Below, in pieces: positions 12,952 to 25,600 of a stretch of DNA of 64,000 nucleotides. Below the pieces are notes generated by a model. The model ran no database searches and was not told where the DNA came from. It worked only from the letters and a program-made list of their open reading frames with translations. Position numbers and translations under genes: made by a program. Source of the stretch: Hypericum androsaemum (lineage: Eukaryota > Streptophyta > Magnoliopsida > Malpighiales > Hypericaceae); NCBI GenBank assembly GCA_963995505.1, contig OZ023180.1, positions 6,669,263-6,733,262 on the forward strand. The letters run 5' to 3'. How positions within the stretch are numbered: the first letter of the stretch is position 1; each line of letters begins with the position of its first letter.

Positions 12952-13953
12952 CACGTGAAGAAGGATTGTCCAAGAAGAACTAAGGATCGCGAGGAAAAAG
13001 GATCAGGTTTCGTGAATGTGGCCTCACATTCGGACGGGTCGGATGGTGATCTTCTTTCTGTTTTGTGAAGTCCAAAGCATTCTGTTTCTTAGATTTTGGA
13101 TAGCGCTTGCTCTTTCCACATGACGCCCAAGAGAGGGTGGTTCGACACGTACAAGTTCATTGATTCAGGTATGGTGACTATGGGTGATGGTTCTACTTGT
13201 AGAATTGCTGGCATAGGTGATATCCGAATTAAGATGTGGGATGGTGTTGAGAGAAAATTGTGTGGGGTTAGGCATATTCCAAAGTTGGAGAGGAATTTGA
13301 TCTCGTTAGGAGCCTTGGATTATAGTGGGTATAACTATAATGTTGTAGGCGGGCTAATGGAGGTAGAGAAGGATGCTGTGGTGGTGATGAAGGGTGAAAG
13401 GAATGCTAGAAACACCTACAGGTTAGTGGAGAACACGGTTGTAGGTGGAGTCACCTCGTTGGGTTCTGATAGAGGGGAGAAAAGCTCTTGTGTGATGGAG
13501 CGAAAGCTTGACATGAATGGTTTGAGTGGAGTTGGGATTCGCGGAGACAAAGTTAGCAAGTTCCCGCTATGGTTGTCTAAAGAGACGTGCACGTCAAAGG
13601 TGTTGGGTAGGTTTTGCATGGGGAATGCGAAGCCGTTGGTAGCACCACGGACGAATCGGGTATCTCACTCAAGGCCGAACGGTAGAGTTCGTGGTATGTC
13701 GAGGGTTCTACTTGATGGAACAAAAGGTTGCCTGTTGTATGCTATGGCAAGTAGCATTGGTTTGAGGCAAGAAGGTCCAGCAGAGAAGCAGTTCAAGGTT
13801 GTGGAGCATGGGGTTGACCAAAAAATAGAGAGCGCATCTATTGATCACAAGTTTGCTTCAGCAGGTGGACTTGCTAGTTGGAGTTCGATGGAGGTTGGAG
13901 AGAATAGGCCAAGCAAGCTCAGAAGCTCGAGCTTGGGGGCTGGCTCCAAGTGA
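12952..13953 (+). pseudogene. Truncated Copia gag/protease remnant (copy A element)
   Basis: It picks up at the zinc-knuckle tail (HVKKDCPRRT) and reads through the protease-like DSACSFHMTPKRGW to the C-terminal SSSLGAGSK, collinear with 59271-60275. Two in-frame stops lie near 13066 and 13092 where the sister has sense codons. From 13096 a 285-codon frame is open to 13953. At the position of the TAG in the sister (59892-59894) this copy has TGG, so the ancestral frame ran through. Confidence 0.75.
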
Positions 13954-14155
13954 TTGAATAAAAGGTGAAGAGAAAGTTGAGATGGTCTTATTGATGCAGT
14001 TATCTATGGTCCGAGATGGAGTCGGTGGAGTTGGATTGGTTTTGCAAGATCTCATGGTTCTTCATGGGGCGGTGTTTTGTCAAGGTGGAGTTTGTTGAAG
14101 TTCGGGTGGAGCTTCATGGTTCTTCCACGAGATGATTTCTCGCCAAGGTGGAGAT

Positions 14156-14445
14156 TGTTGGGATGGCGAGAAATAGGAAAGACTTATTTCCTATTCCTAT
14201 TCCTATTCCTATTCTGACTAGATTCTGGACTCCTAATTAAACCTAGATAGGTTACTTGTACACCAAGAGTTTGTCTCTATATAAAGACATATTACCCTAA
14301 GGTTTTGTATAGCTTTGTAACTCGGAAACTCATCAACAAAAGTTCTCTTTTCTCCCCGTGGACGTAGGCATTAGGCCGAACCACGTAATTCTCTTGTTTC
14401 GTGTTCTTTATGCGATCTTGTTCTCTAGTTGCTGAATTCCTAACA
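14156..14445 (+). repeat. 3' LTR (copy A element)
   Basis: Same length as the 5' LTR with about nine substitutions. It is followed directly by the AAGCA duplication and resumed Csl exon 8. Confidence 0.92.
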
Positions 14446-16068
14446 AAGCAAGCCTGTGGCCCATCTCTTCTGCTGTGTCAATGCAGTTGGCCCTCCGGAA
14501 GGCGCACATCCCATGAAGGCAGGAGGGCTCATCATAAAGAACATGGACCGCCAACCTCTTCCGTGGATGTTTAGCCCGGTCAATATATCTTCTGTCGTAG
14601 ATCCATATCGCCGGTCCACCTATAGATCAAAACATTATTTTTGTTTACAAAAATGTCAAAATGAAGATATCGCCATGGAATCAATCAAAGACATTTACGC
14701 AACCTAGTTGATGCATTTTAAATCACGGGTATCTGGGTTAAAAATACGTCAAATCATAATATATTAACGTGGGGTTTTCAAAAAGAAATTAGTTGTGCAT
14801 TGGTAAAAGCGGAAATTTTAAAATTGGTCATACCTTTGAGCCCCATTTAGTGTTAGTGTTATGCTCGTAGCCACAACAAGAAACTGATTTCGCTACTTCA
14901 CTCAATTGCAGAAGATTTTTAGGACCAGTTGTTATCTTCCCTTGAAGGGCATCTCTAGCTGATTTGATGAAATTCCGCGAGTTGCCGAAAATTCTTTGCA
15001 ATTCCTTGTCGTCCAAATTATCTAATAGTAATTGTAAAAAAAATTAGTTGAATAAGAAATTAACTACATACTTCAAAGAAAAAAAAATGAAATCAGCTAT
15101 TAGAAAAGTATACCATGGACTGGAGTGAGGCAAATTGCTTCGTTCCCGATGTCATCGGGACACAATCCATAGATAACTTTGCGCCAAAAGAAGCATCCTG
15201 TTCCCCCGTAGAAGCATCCGAAGGCCAGATATGCCTCGAACAACGTACTAAATTAACAAAAGTAAACCAATCATTTATTTTGATTCCGTTAGACTTCGAA
15301 AAAACGGCGGCCTTTATTGACTAGTGACGTGAGAATGGAATCTGAGATTTACATTTAACCAAATCCACACCAAAAGAAAATTTTAAACAGAAAAAATTAC
15401 ATCGATAATTTGACCAATCACGGGAGATCCTAGAGCAAATTTTCCTATTTTTTATTACATCGAGCATTTGTAGGAAACCGTACCTTGAGATAAACATCAA
15501 ATTGATTCCCGAAAGGGTCATCCTTTAATCCGTCGTAGAAACGTTGAGGAGCCTGGACAAATCCGTTATCTCTCTCTTGCTTAGAACCATAGAATAGGCA
15601 CATCGTGGAGCGGATAACTTGTGGGTTATTAACGTACATGTCACAGTCTAGGTTTAGCATGAATGGTGCATTCGTCATCACTCCGGAGACTCTGGTCTTT
15701 TTCATTCAAATATCACAAATAACTACTTGAGACTTCGAGTACGAAATTATATTTATATTTGAGAAGAGATATGAAAAATGATTTAAAAATATAACTAATT
15801 GAATATTGATGACGGATAATATTTTTCATAGTCTGAATTAGAAGGTAGCAACTTACTAGGACGTTCATTGCACCCGCTTTGTTGTGATGTGGATCATTGG
15901 GTCGCTTCTCCCGGGATATGTAAATGAGTCGAGGCTACTCATCCAAGTGATCTTGCCCCCTGTTCTCCAATATGACCTGCGTAAAGATTAATAACAAGAA
16001 CTTCTTGTTCAGCAATGCTTTATAAGGCCTAGTGCATTGATGACGCCACTGAAAAACTCTACTGAGAA

Positions 16069-16165
16069 TTTTTTTTATAGGTAGAGATTTTATTAGTAAA
16101 ATAGAACCAAAGAAACAAAGAAAATACACCAAAGAATCACAGAGACAAGTGGTGACAATCAACTC
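16069..16165 (-). mobile_element. LINE-like 3'-end fragment in intron 3 of Csl copy A
   Basis: A T run followed by GGTAGAGATTTTATTAG is the reverse complement of a retroposon 3' tail. The same kind of tail occurs near 50458 (GGTAAAATTTTATTAAG). The 5' part is missing and no clear target-site duplication was found. Confidence 0.35.
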
Positions 16166-17879
16166 TTTACATATGTAATTTAATAAAAAAAAGAAGGTAT
16201 TAATTACAAAAAGTTCTTGTTACATTCGACCAGTAAAGCCATTCTTATACGGAGAGAAAAATAACATGAATACTGAGATTAAGACACACCGTCAAGAACG
16301 TAGAGGAGATAGAATGAGCCGTTGATCAGATCTAGTATGAACCAAACTAGCATATCGCGACTAATGTGCGTGTAAGTAGCTGTGCTTGACAGTCTATTTC
16401 ATCCAATTATGGGATCCAATTATATTTTACCCTTATAATAAAAATACACACAAGTTAGTTATTTAATTAATGACTAACCTTGATGATTGGTTGATGGTTT
16501 CCACGTTCTACGTTGGAGAAACAAAGTGAAATCACCGCTTAAATATGGAAAATTTGATTTTTCAGCTGCAACTTTGATTTTGTATCTCAGTTCCTCGTAT
16601 GCATCCTTAGACAAGACAAATGGCCTTATTATATCTTCAGGCATAACAATTATTTTATATACCCAGCACACAAATCAAATTTCTACAACACAACGTTATG
16701 AACTCCATATCCACTGTGAAGTTTACGTTTTTGATAAAGTAAAATTGTATTGATTAATATATTATTTACAAACCCTTTAGTGAGAGTAGAATTATTTCTA
16801 AAGAGGTGCGGCTGTCAGCCTCATCAAAATTCTGATCTGATAAAATTCATTATACATCATGCTAGGAAAAGAGTATTTTGTGTAAAACACCATTTCTAAA
16901 ATTTATTTAAGCTTTGATTTTGTCTGTTGTGACAACGAAAGGAGTATCTGAGCATAACATGTGATGAAATCTACCTGATATTATAAATTTTATATTATGC
17001 CTAAAATTTTAATATATGTGTTTTCTTTTTCGGAACCATTATGACTCGACACCTATGAGTAATTCAGTCATCAACCAGAGTCCAGAAATCTTCAAAAAAT
17101 ATCAACTAACCTTCACGTTATTCCATTCTCGCCGGAACTCCGACGAGGAAGCATCCGCCGGTGGTGACTTGCACTCCACCGAGAAGTACCTAAACGGTGC
17201 TCTGATTTGGACGTTGTGCTTCTTGCAAAAAGGGACCCAGAAATGAGCGAATTTGGAGGCCTTCACGAGGGAGTAATAAGTGAGAGCCGAGCATCCGTCG
17301 TCGGAGACGTAGCAAGCTAGCTTGTCCGCCGGATAGTCGATGGCCAGTAGAGAAAGCACCGTGTTGACCGTGATTATTGGCGGTTTTAGAACCGGGTCCG
17401 CCGTTGTCACGAATATATCCACCGGCGGAAGCTCTTTCATTCTATTACATATGACTTATTAACATGATGAGTACTTTTTCTCATTTGTAAATGAAATGAA
17501 TTCTATATTCATTTGCAACCAAATATGGGACAACTCTGAATATCAGAAATTCACAAAAAATATGGGCTAAAACAAAGGGAAGAAGAACATCACATAAATG
17601 AGAAACACGGATATACCTCTGTGAAAGACGCTCTGGGTATGCTTTATACTCGATTGGGTTCCATTTAGTATTGATATTGAGGATCCAGATGAAGGTGAAC
17701 CACAGCTCGCAAAGGAATGCAAGAAGCCAAACAAACCCATGTTCGTTAAGTGTGATTAAGCGGTAACCGAGGACGGAGAAGAGAAGGAAGAGGATTGTAA
17801 TGTCAAAAACTCTATGAAGAGGGTACTTAAACGTTATTTTTTCATATAGAGGCAGTGGATTCGATGAGTTGCTAGCCAT

Positions 17880-18384
17880 TTGAGAGAGGAAATATGGATA
17901 CCGGAGACTTTTCTTGGAGAAATCTTATGTGCAACTGCTGGCAAGTGTACTTGTATTTTATTTTATGTTAAATACGGGTGTTCATTTACGAGGTTCTAGA
18001 ATCCCTATCATATATAGTATGCAGATATTTATTGGACTTATAAATCTAAATTTTAGTTATATCGAATTTTTTTTATGGTGATAAAGTTTTCTCTCAATAA
18101 GTTAAACTCAAAATTACTTAGTTAAATTAGAAGAATTAGTTAATGTAATTACTTTGGTTAATATATATACATGTAAACAAAGTGAAATCTTATTTTTTTT
18201 ACTAAACTACCTACCTTGTATGTATTCCTATTTCAATTAAACTACATGCTTTATATGTTTTTCCTTTTTAAATAAATTTCCTTAAATGTTTTCTTATTAG
18301 ATAAGGATTAATAAACTAATTCAATTAGTTTACCTTTTCCATTGTAATTATAACTTTCCTTAAATATATTGATTGTTATATTTT
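17880..18384. other. Upstream region of Csl copy A
   Basis: This AT-rich stretch should contain the promoter and 5' UTR of copy A. 17880-17960 resembles the regions upstream of copies B (27005-27060) and C (44826-44900), with the shared phrase GGCAAGTGTACTTGTATT. No other element was found. Confidence 0.4.
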
Positions 18385-19085
18385 GGGTTAAAAATACTTA
18401 GATATCATGTATTATTGAAAATAGACACTAGGGTCCTGAATTATAGAAATACACAAAAAAGACCTTGAGTTATTTAAAGGACTAAAAATATCATAGTGAA
18501 AAGTCCATAATACCCCTCGCTCTTTTCCCTTTCTCCACCTCACCATATCTTTCCCATCTCTCCCAACCTTCAACATAGTTACCCCTCTCTCTTTCTCTCT
18601 CTCCACCTCGAAGAATAGTTTTCCTCTGCATCTATCTTGTTTAAGAATTAAGAGAAACAATGCTTGGTCAGAGAAATTTCACTATCCGATTGGAGCTTAT
18701 GCCACGCATTCAACGACGGGTCATGGTATCTTATCTCATCGGTTTCTAGAACTACATGAACATGTTTGGGATTTCAGCTAATAGCACCGGCTTGCTCATG
18801 CTCCTGGACAAAATCTCCCGTTCAAGACAGTGGAGATGCCTCTCAAGTACACAAGTGTGAGTGGCCATTCGTTCCTTGCACCCAATGGAGCCCCATTTTT
18901 CGACGGTGGGTCTACGGTATACTTTGGCTGTTTGTTAGGGTTTATCTTAAAACATTTAACGACTCTTTGGCATTCTACATCTGTATATTGCGGATTCTTG
19001 TAAAATTAACGATTGGAAATTGTATGGCTATTTTTGTCTCAGTCCAAGAAATTGAATTCTCCATCATTTTCCCAAAAAAAAGTTA

Positions 19086-19962
19086 GGACAAATTACTGAG
19101 GTATCCCTCGTATTTAACTAAATTGATGATTTAGTCCTCCGTATTTCAAAAATGATTCTCCCATCCTCCGTGTTTGATTTTATTATACCTTCGGTTCCCT
19201 GGCTGACGTTAACAACTTTTTTTTTTCATTTTTGTCACTGAAATGACAGAAATACCTTTCAAAAATTAAAAAAGTGCATCCCTTTCCCAACCTCCTGACG
19301 TCGACCACCCCAACACTTTTTCTCTCTCCTCCAAGCCCTACTCCTTCCTCTCTCTCTCCCAACAGTAATAGTAATTCAGATTTTGTCATATACTCAGTAA
19401 ACTAAGATAATTAAATCATCTTGGACCAAACACTATTGCGTAATTAATTTCCTTCAAATGATTGAAACAATCAAATAGAGAATAGATGGGGGTTTTAATT
19501 GGATTGGACTAGTTCATCTCGTACTCCCCTTTATTTTAATTAGATTAGAATCTGCAACTCCTGACATCTTTGCAGGCGACGTCAGAGACAACGTCGTAGC
19601 TAGGAAGCGACAACGGGATCTTAATTTGTTTGGGTACCCACTACCCACCGAGGTCGAAGACGACGAAGCTGGGTCACGATGAACAGATTAACGTTCATCA
19701 GAGTTTGATTCACTGGAAAAGATGATCGGACTTCATCGAAAAAAATTGGCCGGTGACCAGAAAGAGGAAGGGGTAATTTTTTATTTTTAAAGAGTATTTT
19801 AGTCATTTCAGTGATAAAAATGAAAAAAAAGAGTTGCTGACATTAGCCAGGGATCCAAACATATAATAAAATCAAACATGGGGACATGAGAATCATTTTT
19901 AAAATACGGGGGACTAAATTGTCGATTTAGTCAAATACGAGAGATACCACAATAATTTGCCC
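19086..19962. mobile_element. Nested Mutator-like MITE (877 bp)
   Basis: The terminal inverted repeats, GGACAAATTACTGAGG and reversed right GGGCAAATTATTGTGG, extend for about 150 bp. The flanks AAAAAGTTA (19077-19085) and AAAAATTTA (19963-19971) match at 8 of 9 bases. The family is shared with 27563-30815 (CCTCCGTATTT, then GATTTTATTATA, in both). Confidence 0.8.
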
Positions 19963-20021
19963 AAAAATTTATGACACAATGCGGTAAGCGTTGCTTTTGT
20001 TGTTTGTTAGGGTACCTAGAT

Positions 20022-20319
20022 GGGAGGTAGATTTGGTGGGGACTGGGCTAGTCCCTATTTATGGGGATTAACTCAAACCAATATCACTATACATGCAAAT
20101 CAATATCAGTACACATGCAAATCAATATCACTTTATATGTAAACCAGCCTCTTGCAAACCAATATCATTTCACATGCAAACCAATATCACTTCACATGTA
20201 AACCAATATCACCTGGTAAGTTATTGACCATCAGATTTAAAGATAATCAAATTTGACGGCTCAAAATGTAGTCCCCACCTATGGATAAATTTTTTTTAGT
20301 CCCCACTCAATCCATTCTC
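20022..20319. mobile_element. hAT-like MITE (298 bp)
   Basis: A perfect 8-bp duplication ACCTAGAT (20014-20021 and 20320-20327) flanks inverted ends GGGAGGTAGATTTGGTGGGG and reversed right GAGAATGGATTGAGTGGGG. It is related to the 183-bp MITE at 27315-27497. Confidence 0.75.
20078..20218. repeat. 22-bp tandem repeat inside the MITE
   Basis: About six copies of a 22-bp unit close to AAACCAATATCACTTCACATGC, one of them truncated (AAACCAGCCTCTTGC). The repeats are contiguous without unique spacers. Confidence 0.8.
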
Positions 20320-20488
20320 ACCTAGATAACTAGGTTGAAAGTGGGGAGAGATGGTAAAGATTGGTTGAAGGCGAGGTGGAGAGAGGGTAAAGAGAGGGGC
20401 ATTATGGACTTTTTACTATGATATTTTTATAACTTGCTGCCCTAATTATCTATTTTTAATAATACAGGATACTTAAGTATCTTTAATC

Positions 20489-22614
20489 TTATATTTTTAT
20501 CTCTCTCTCTTCCGCTTTTTCTCTCGGTTGGATAATAGTATATCTTAAAATTAAAATAAAATGAACGGAATACAATAACTGTAAAAACTCATAAACTATT
20601 AATGGTATTCTTGAAAATTATGGGTAGCAATCTATAATTTACCACACCCTAAGCGTATTGTCAGCCGGCTGGCCGTCCCTCCCTCACCTAATTTCATTTT
20701 CTCCCAATTCTAAGGTGGAACGAGAGAACAGCTTGGCGAAGAGGAACAAGGGAACACGGACGACACATCGCAAATATTTAGGGCGAACAGCACATCGCAA
20801 AGAATTAGGGTAATCCACCATATTGTTCAGATTCTTGTAGTCTGGTTCGTATGTTCGTATCTAGGAACCCTAGATCAATTTTAACCTTATAAGAACATGT
20901 AGGATTGAGGAGGACGCCGAATAAGGACCAATTTGAGATTGGCATCAGGTAAATCCGAATCTCTGTCCATAATTTCATATGTATTTTCCCCGTATTTGAT
21001 TCGTATTATATCCACATTTGGTTCGTAGTCTGTCCTCACTTGATCTGAACTAAACATGTATCCCGATCCATATATATGATATGTATTTTCATCCGTACAT
21101 GTTCTGTATTTCCGTCTGTATGTATTCCGATTGAAATAGGTGTCATGTATTGCTAATTGTATGAGTAGTCGTATTCAGAATTGTACGTTTCTATCCGTAG
21201 GGTATTAGAAATCGTTTATTCTGTATTGCTAATCTTATGTCTCTGCTGTATTTGTTTTCGTATGTCTCTGCCGTATTGTTTATGTATTGATCTCTGTCCA
21301 TATGAGTCTGGTTGTATTATGTACCATATGATATCGATAATGTGTTGGTCGGTATTTTGTGAGTTTTGTCTTAAAAATATTTTGTTCTGTCCGTATGGAT
21401 TCTGCTCTGTTTCGGTCGGGATTATCCTTTGTTACTATGTCCGTAGAGTTTTCTATAAGGATTCGACACTCTAAGAGAGTGTGAAGGATACCTGTGTCTT
21501 GTGGTGAGAATTTCCTTTCGTCTCCTTTCTCTATAGCGAAAATGAGTATCTATTGTGCCCCACAGGATCTCGATAGTCGTAACTCTTGAGTTTCGGCTGT
21601 GCTACGCTATGTTCTGAATCTGAGAGTTGTTATGCGTTAACATTTTTTGATTTATTTCGTATTATTAGGTGCTATGTGTTAATTTAATTTCAGTTTACTG
21701 AGTAACGTAATCTCAGCAAAATACACTCTTTTGTTTCAGATATGTCGGAGGCGGACAGTGAGTGAGAGCTAGAGGCGAGGCCACGCATTACTCATTTGCC
21801 AAGTTTAAAAGTTTTCATTTATGTTAAGACAATTTATGTTAAGACAAATTCCTATTTAGATTTTAAGACTGTTTTGGTGATTTGAGAAATAAAGGATGTA
21901 TTATGGAGGAATTTATTCTGTAGCAGTTGATATGCTTAATTTTTGGGGCGTGACAATAAGCAACGGATATTAATTATGATTTTTCAATGAAGCTAGACAT
22001 TTATAAGTTCAGTAGTGACGGGTTACAAAGTCAATCTCATTTTAACAATTTTTATTAAATATAAATTTCAACTAAATGTATTTTTTTGGAGACTCTAGTT
22101 ATCGAATATTATTATTATTATAGATAAAAGTGAAACTCAGTGACAAAAAAAATCTAATTCTAAATTTTTCCTACTAAAATATGAACTTTGCACTAATTAT
22201 GGTTATTTGGTATTCATAATGGTTCATTGCAAGAATTGAAAAGACCACCTCTCACACTATACCTCTTTGCTTAGGTTCCACTCTTAATCCAACATAATTT
22301 ATTCCTAAAGAAGGATTTTTAACCAAAATCCTTCTTTGCTTGGGTTTTTCTATTATTGGTATGAGTCCCTACTATAAAACAACTTCCACATTTAGTTCAT
22401 AATAATAAGTTTTAGGTTCAGTAGGACAAAAAACACACTAGGATAAGTAGAGAAATAGAACCAAACAAAACAACAAGCAACAAACCAAAATGACACCTTA
22501 ATAAGGGAGATAATTGTTGACATGACTTAAATTCAAACCAAAGAGTTTGACTTTCACATCATACCAATTTATTTATTGAATATTACATGAATAAATTATT
22601 CTTATTGTCTAGAG
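20489..22614. other. Spacer between Csl copies A and B with an LTR-like fragment
   Basis: 20640-21955 looks like part of an LTR on the minus strand. The right border GGGGCGTGACA is, when reversed, the TGTCACGCCCC start common to plant Ty3/gypsy LTRs. The left border and duplication were not found. 21956-22614 is AT-rich and would include the 3' UTR of copy B. A 97-codon frame at 21181-21474 is Cys-rich by composition and probably spurious. Confidence 0.4.
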
Positions 22615-25600
22615 TTAACCCATTGAGGTCCTCAAGCATAACTGCACAAACAATATTGTGATAAGGGTAGACTTGAAAATTGTGGAAAGAGGGATCCCAT
22701 GCTTCCCTTTCCTAAATAACCCTTGCAGGAAGGGCCACAAGCACATCACCAACAGTGCACTACACACCATTCCCCCCAATCTTGGTCCAGCATTTTCACC
22801 ACCAACATTGGACATTTGAAGCCCGAAAATGCCCATACCGAGAGAAGTCAAGTGAACTAGCAAAATGGTAGTCCCGGGAATAAAAATGGGCGAGTGGTCA
22901 AAGGTAAACCTACCAGAATCACCACCACCATCATTATAATCATCTGGTTGGTCTTTTTGTGTGACTACAAAGACAGTCTCAGAAATGCCAAGTAACTTAA
23001 GAAGCACACCTAAGACCCCAAATAGCCATGCACTTGTTGACACTATCCTCGTCATTTTCTGGTTATTCCCCCACGCTCCGATCGATAACCCAGCTCTAAG
23101 ATACTCTACTATGCAGTAGGCCATATAGATTGTCAAAAGGGCACCGAAGATGTAAATCGCTGGCTCTTCAAACTGCATCCACAGATTTGATTAATATGTT
23201 ATGATTTGTGCATGTACACGCATCAACTTATTTCAAAAACTCGACCTAAATGTAAGATTGTAGACAAAGCAAGACGGTTGATTACCTTTGGAAGAAAATT
23301 GGAGTTGGTGATGATGCAAAAAGGTGGAAGGAGTGCATAGCATAGCTCCGGTATGGATCGGACATTCAAGAGGAAGAACATCAAATAGGCCAAACTCTGC
23401 CTGAACTGAAGCTTGGTGGTCAACGTTAAGATGATTGGGTTACTTCCAGAGACTAAGACTTCAAGCAACCCCGTGGCCCATCTCTTTTGTTGGGTCAACA
23501 TAGCTGGTCCGCCGGAAGGCGCACATCCCAAGAAGGCCGGTGGACTCATTGGATAGAACATGGACCCCCAACCTCTTCCGTGGATGGTTAGCCCCGTCAA
23601 TATATCTTCCGTCATTGATCCATATCGCCAGCCGACCTATAAGAGAATTACACCAATAATTAATTAATTAATTAACTTTAAAATATTATTTTATGTTACC
23701 TACTTCGTTCAATAAATAAAATTCATAATTTTATGAAATTAATAACATGAAATTACAATTAAGATGCCACCAATTTGTTACTTGGTTGATTCATTTAACA
23801 TCAGAGAGTATCTGGATTAATGCATGTTAGATCACAGTGTATTAAATTGATATTTTTATAAAAGATCTAGTACCGTGATGGCAACAGAATTTTAAATTTG
23901 CTCATACCTCTGAGCCCCATTTAGTATTATCCTCGTACCCACAACAAGAAACTGGTTTTGCACTTGCTTGTCGTCCAAATTATCTACATGAAATTGTAAA
24001 AAAGATGAGTTGAATAAGAAATCAACTATATTGCTAAACAGGAAAAAAAGAAACCGGCTATGAGAAAAAAAAAACAATTTGATTAACTGGTCCAGTACTC
24101 TATGCTAGCCAAATTAAGCACGAGGTCTTGACGTCTTTAAAGGGAGCAATTAAAAATTGGTGAAAGTAGGGTGCATTTAGATGTTGGGGTAATGTTCACG
24201 ATGATGTTAAAGGCTGAAGCTTGACTTTTGATTCAATAAAATAGAGAAATGTTTCATGAATCAACATCACCATGGGTATTTCAAGCTGACACAAATCCGA
24301 AGGGGGAGAGAGGGGAGGAGAGAGAAGAGAGGAAGATCGAAAGGGGGAGAAGGTCATTTTTTTAAAACTATAAATAAAACGACAATTGAAATTAATATTT
24401 TAACTCTAGACAACTCAGAATACCAATGGGATAAAAAAATCTGAGTTGGAGTGCCAAATCAGCTTCAAATAGCTATGTTTTTTGGTTCGGAGCCAAATTT
24501 GGCTCAAGGAGCCATCTGAGCCTAAAAATGACACGATAGTGCATACTACAAAATTCAAAAAGTCATTTTTAAACTACAGTATCACATCTCAAAATTGTGA
24601 AACCAAAGGTACTAAAAATAGAGTTTTCCCTTAAACATTCATAGAATTACACATATGTTACTAATTTACAAATATGAGAGTTTCTAGACAATTTTATAAT
24701 ATGAAGTGCAATTGCTAGTGTAATATATCAAATTTCAGGTGTTCAGTCAAGAGTAGCAGAGAAAATTTCAAGTTATGAATCGGATGGTAAATCACTCATT
24801 TTAAAAATATTATAAAATATTTTTTATTTCAAGGATACCATGTAGTGGAGTGAGGCGAGTGGCTTCATTCCGGATGTCATCCGGACACAGTCCATAGATG
24901 ACTTTGCGCCGAAAGAAGCATCCTGTACCCCCGTAGAAACATCCTTGAAGGCCAGATATGCCTCGAACAACGTACTACATTAAGAAATTAAAACCAAACA
25001 TATATTTGATTTACGTTAGCTTAAACTTCGAAAAAGAAATGACAGAATTAATTAGATTGTTAATTACGATCATTTATAGAAAATCGTACCTTGCGATAAA
25101 CATCAAATTGATTCCCAAAAGGGTCGTCCTTTAATCCGTCGTAGAAACGTTGAGGAGTCTGGATAAATCCGCTATCTCTCTCTTGTTCAGAACCATGGAA
25201 TAGGCACATTGCTGAGCGGATAATTTGGGGGTTATTAACATACATGTCGCAGTCTACGTTTAACATGAATGGCGCGTTGGTCATCACTCCGGAGACTCTA
25301 GTCTGTTTCATGCAAATATCACAAATAACGACTTCAGCCTTCGCATACCAATTCATACCTATAAAATCCGACATGAAATATAACTGACTGAATGTCGAAG
25401 ACGGATAAAATTTTCCATAGTCTGAATCAGTAGGTAGCAACTTACTAGGACGTTCATTGCACCGGCTTTATAGTGATGAGGATCATTGGGTCGCTTCTCT
25501 CGGGTTATGTAAATTAAATGAGGTAACTCATTCAAGTGATCGTGCCCCTTGTTCTCCAATATGACCTGTGGAGAGATTAATAAAATGTTGTATAATGCCT

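Larger units (their letters stand above)
10206..14445 (+). mobile_element. Composite Copia-type non-autonomous LTR retroelement in Csl copy A
   Basis: The element is bounded by 290-bp LTRs and by the 5-bp duplication AAGCA (10201-10205 and 14446-14450). A tRNA-iMet type primer-binding site, TGGTATCAGAGC, starts at 10498. A purine-rich tract (CCAAGGTGGAGAT) precedes the 3' LTR. About nine differences separate the two LTRs, roughly 3%. The interior is chimeric: 10510-12950 resembles the 45158-48958 family, while 12952-14155 is collinear with gag/protease sequence of the 58271-60769 element. No integrase or reverse transcriptase is present, so mobility needed a helper. Confidence 0.92.
9389..17879 (-). 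pseudogene. CslB/CslH-type cellulose synthase-like, copy A (disrupted)
   Basis: Nine exons match copy C: 17617-17879, 17111-17441, 16479-16605, 15857-15976, 15484-15696, 15114-15247, 14834-15021, exon 8 split as 14446-14619 and 10024-10205, and 9389-9943. The family is GT2 glycosyltransferases of the endomembrane system that make cell-wall polysaccharides; the product of dicot CslB/H is not settled. Landmarks remaining are VTTADP, SDDGCS, DCDMY and QQKRW. Disabling changes are: one extra base in exon 3 (127 instead of 126 nt); a TAG in exon 4 where copies B and C have TTA; a 2-bp loss in exon 6 (134 instead of 136 nt); and a 4.24-kb LTR element in exon 8 flanked by AAGCA. Exons 1 and 2 are open, so a truncated N-terminal transcript is possible, but the catalytic protein cannot be made. 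Intron 3 holds a LINE-like 3' end. Confidence 0.9.
18385..20488. mobile_element. Mutator-like element with long TIRs (non-autonomous), host of nested elements
   Basis: A perfect 9-bp duplication TTATATTTT (18376-18384 and 20489-20497) flanks terminal inverted repeats of over 100 bp, starting GGGTTAAAAATACTTAG on the left and GATTAAAGATACTTAAG on the reversed right. Length 2104 bp. Inside are another MULE-like element (19086-19962) and a MITE (20022-20319). 18660-19070 is non-repetitive and could be captured host sequence. No transposase was found. Confidence 0.85.

Noticed and set aside
13096..13953. A free-standing 285-aa host gene
   Set aside because: It is the C-terminal part of a Copia-type gag/protease frame shared with 59421-60275 and enclosed by LTRs.
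20078..20218. CRISPR-like array
   Set aside because: The 22-bp units are contiguous with no unique spacers, lie in a MITE, and the genome is a plant's.
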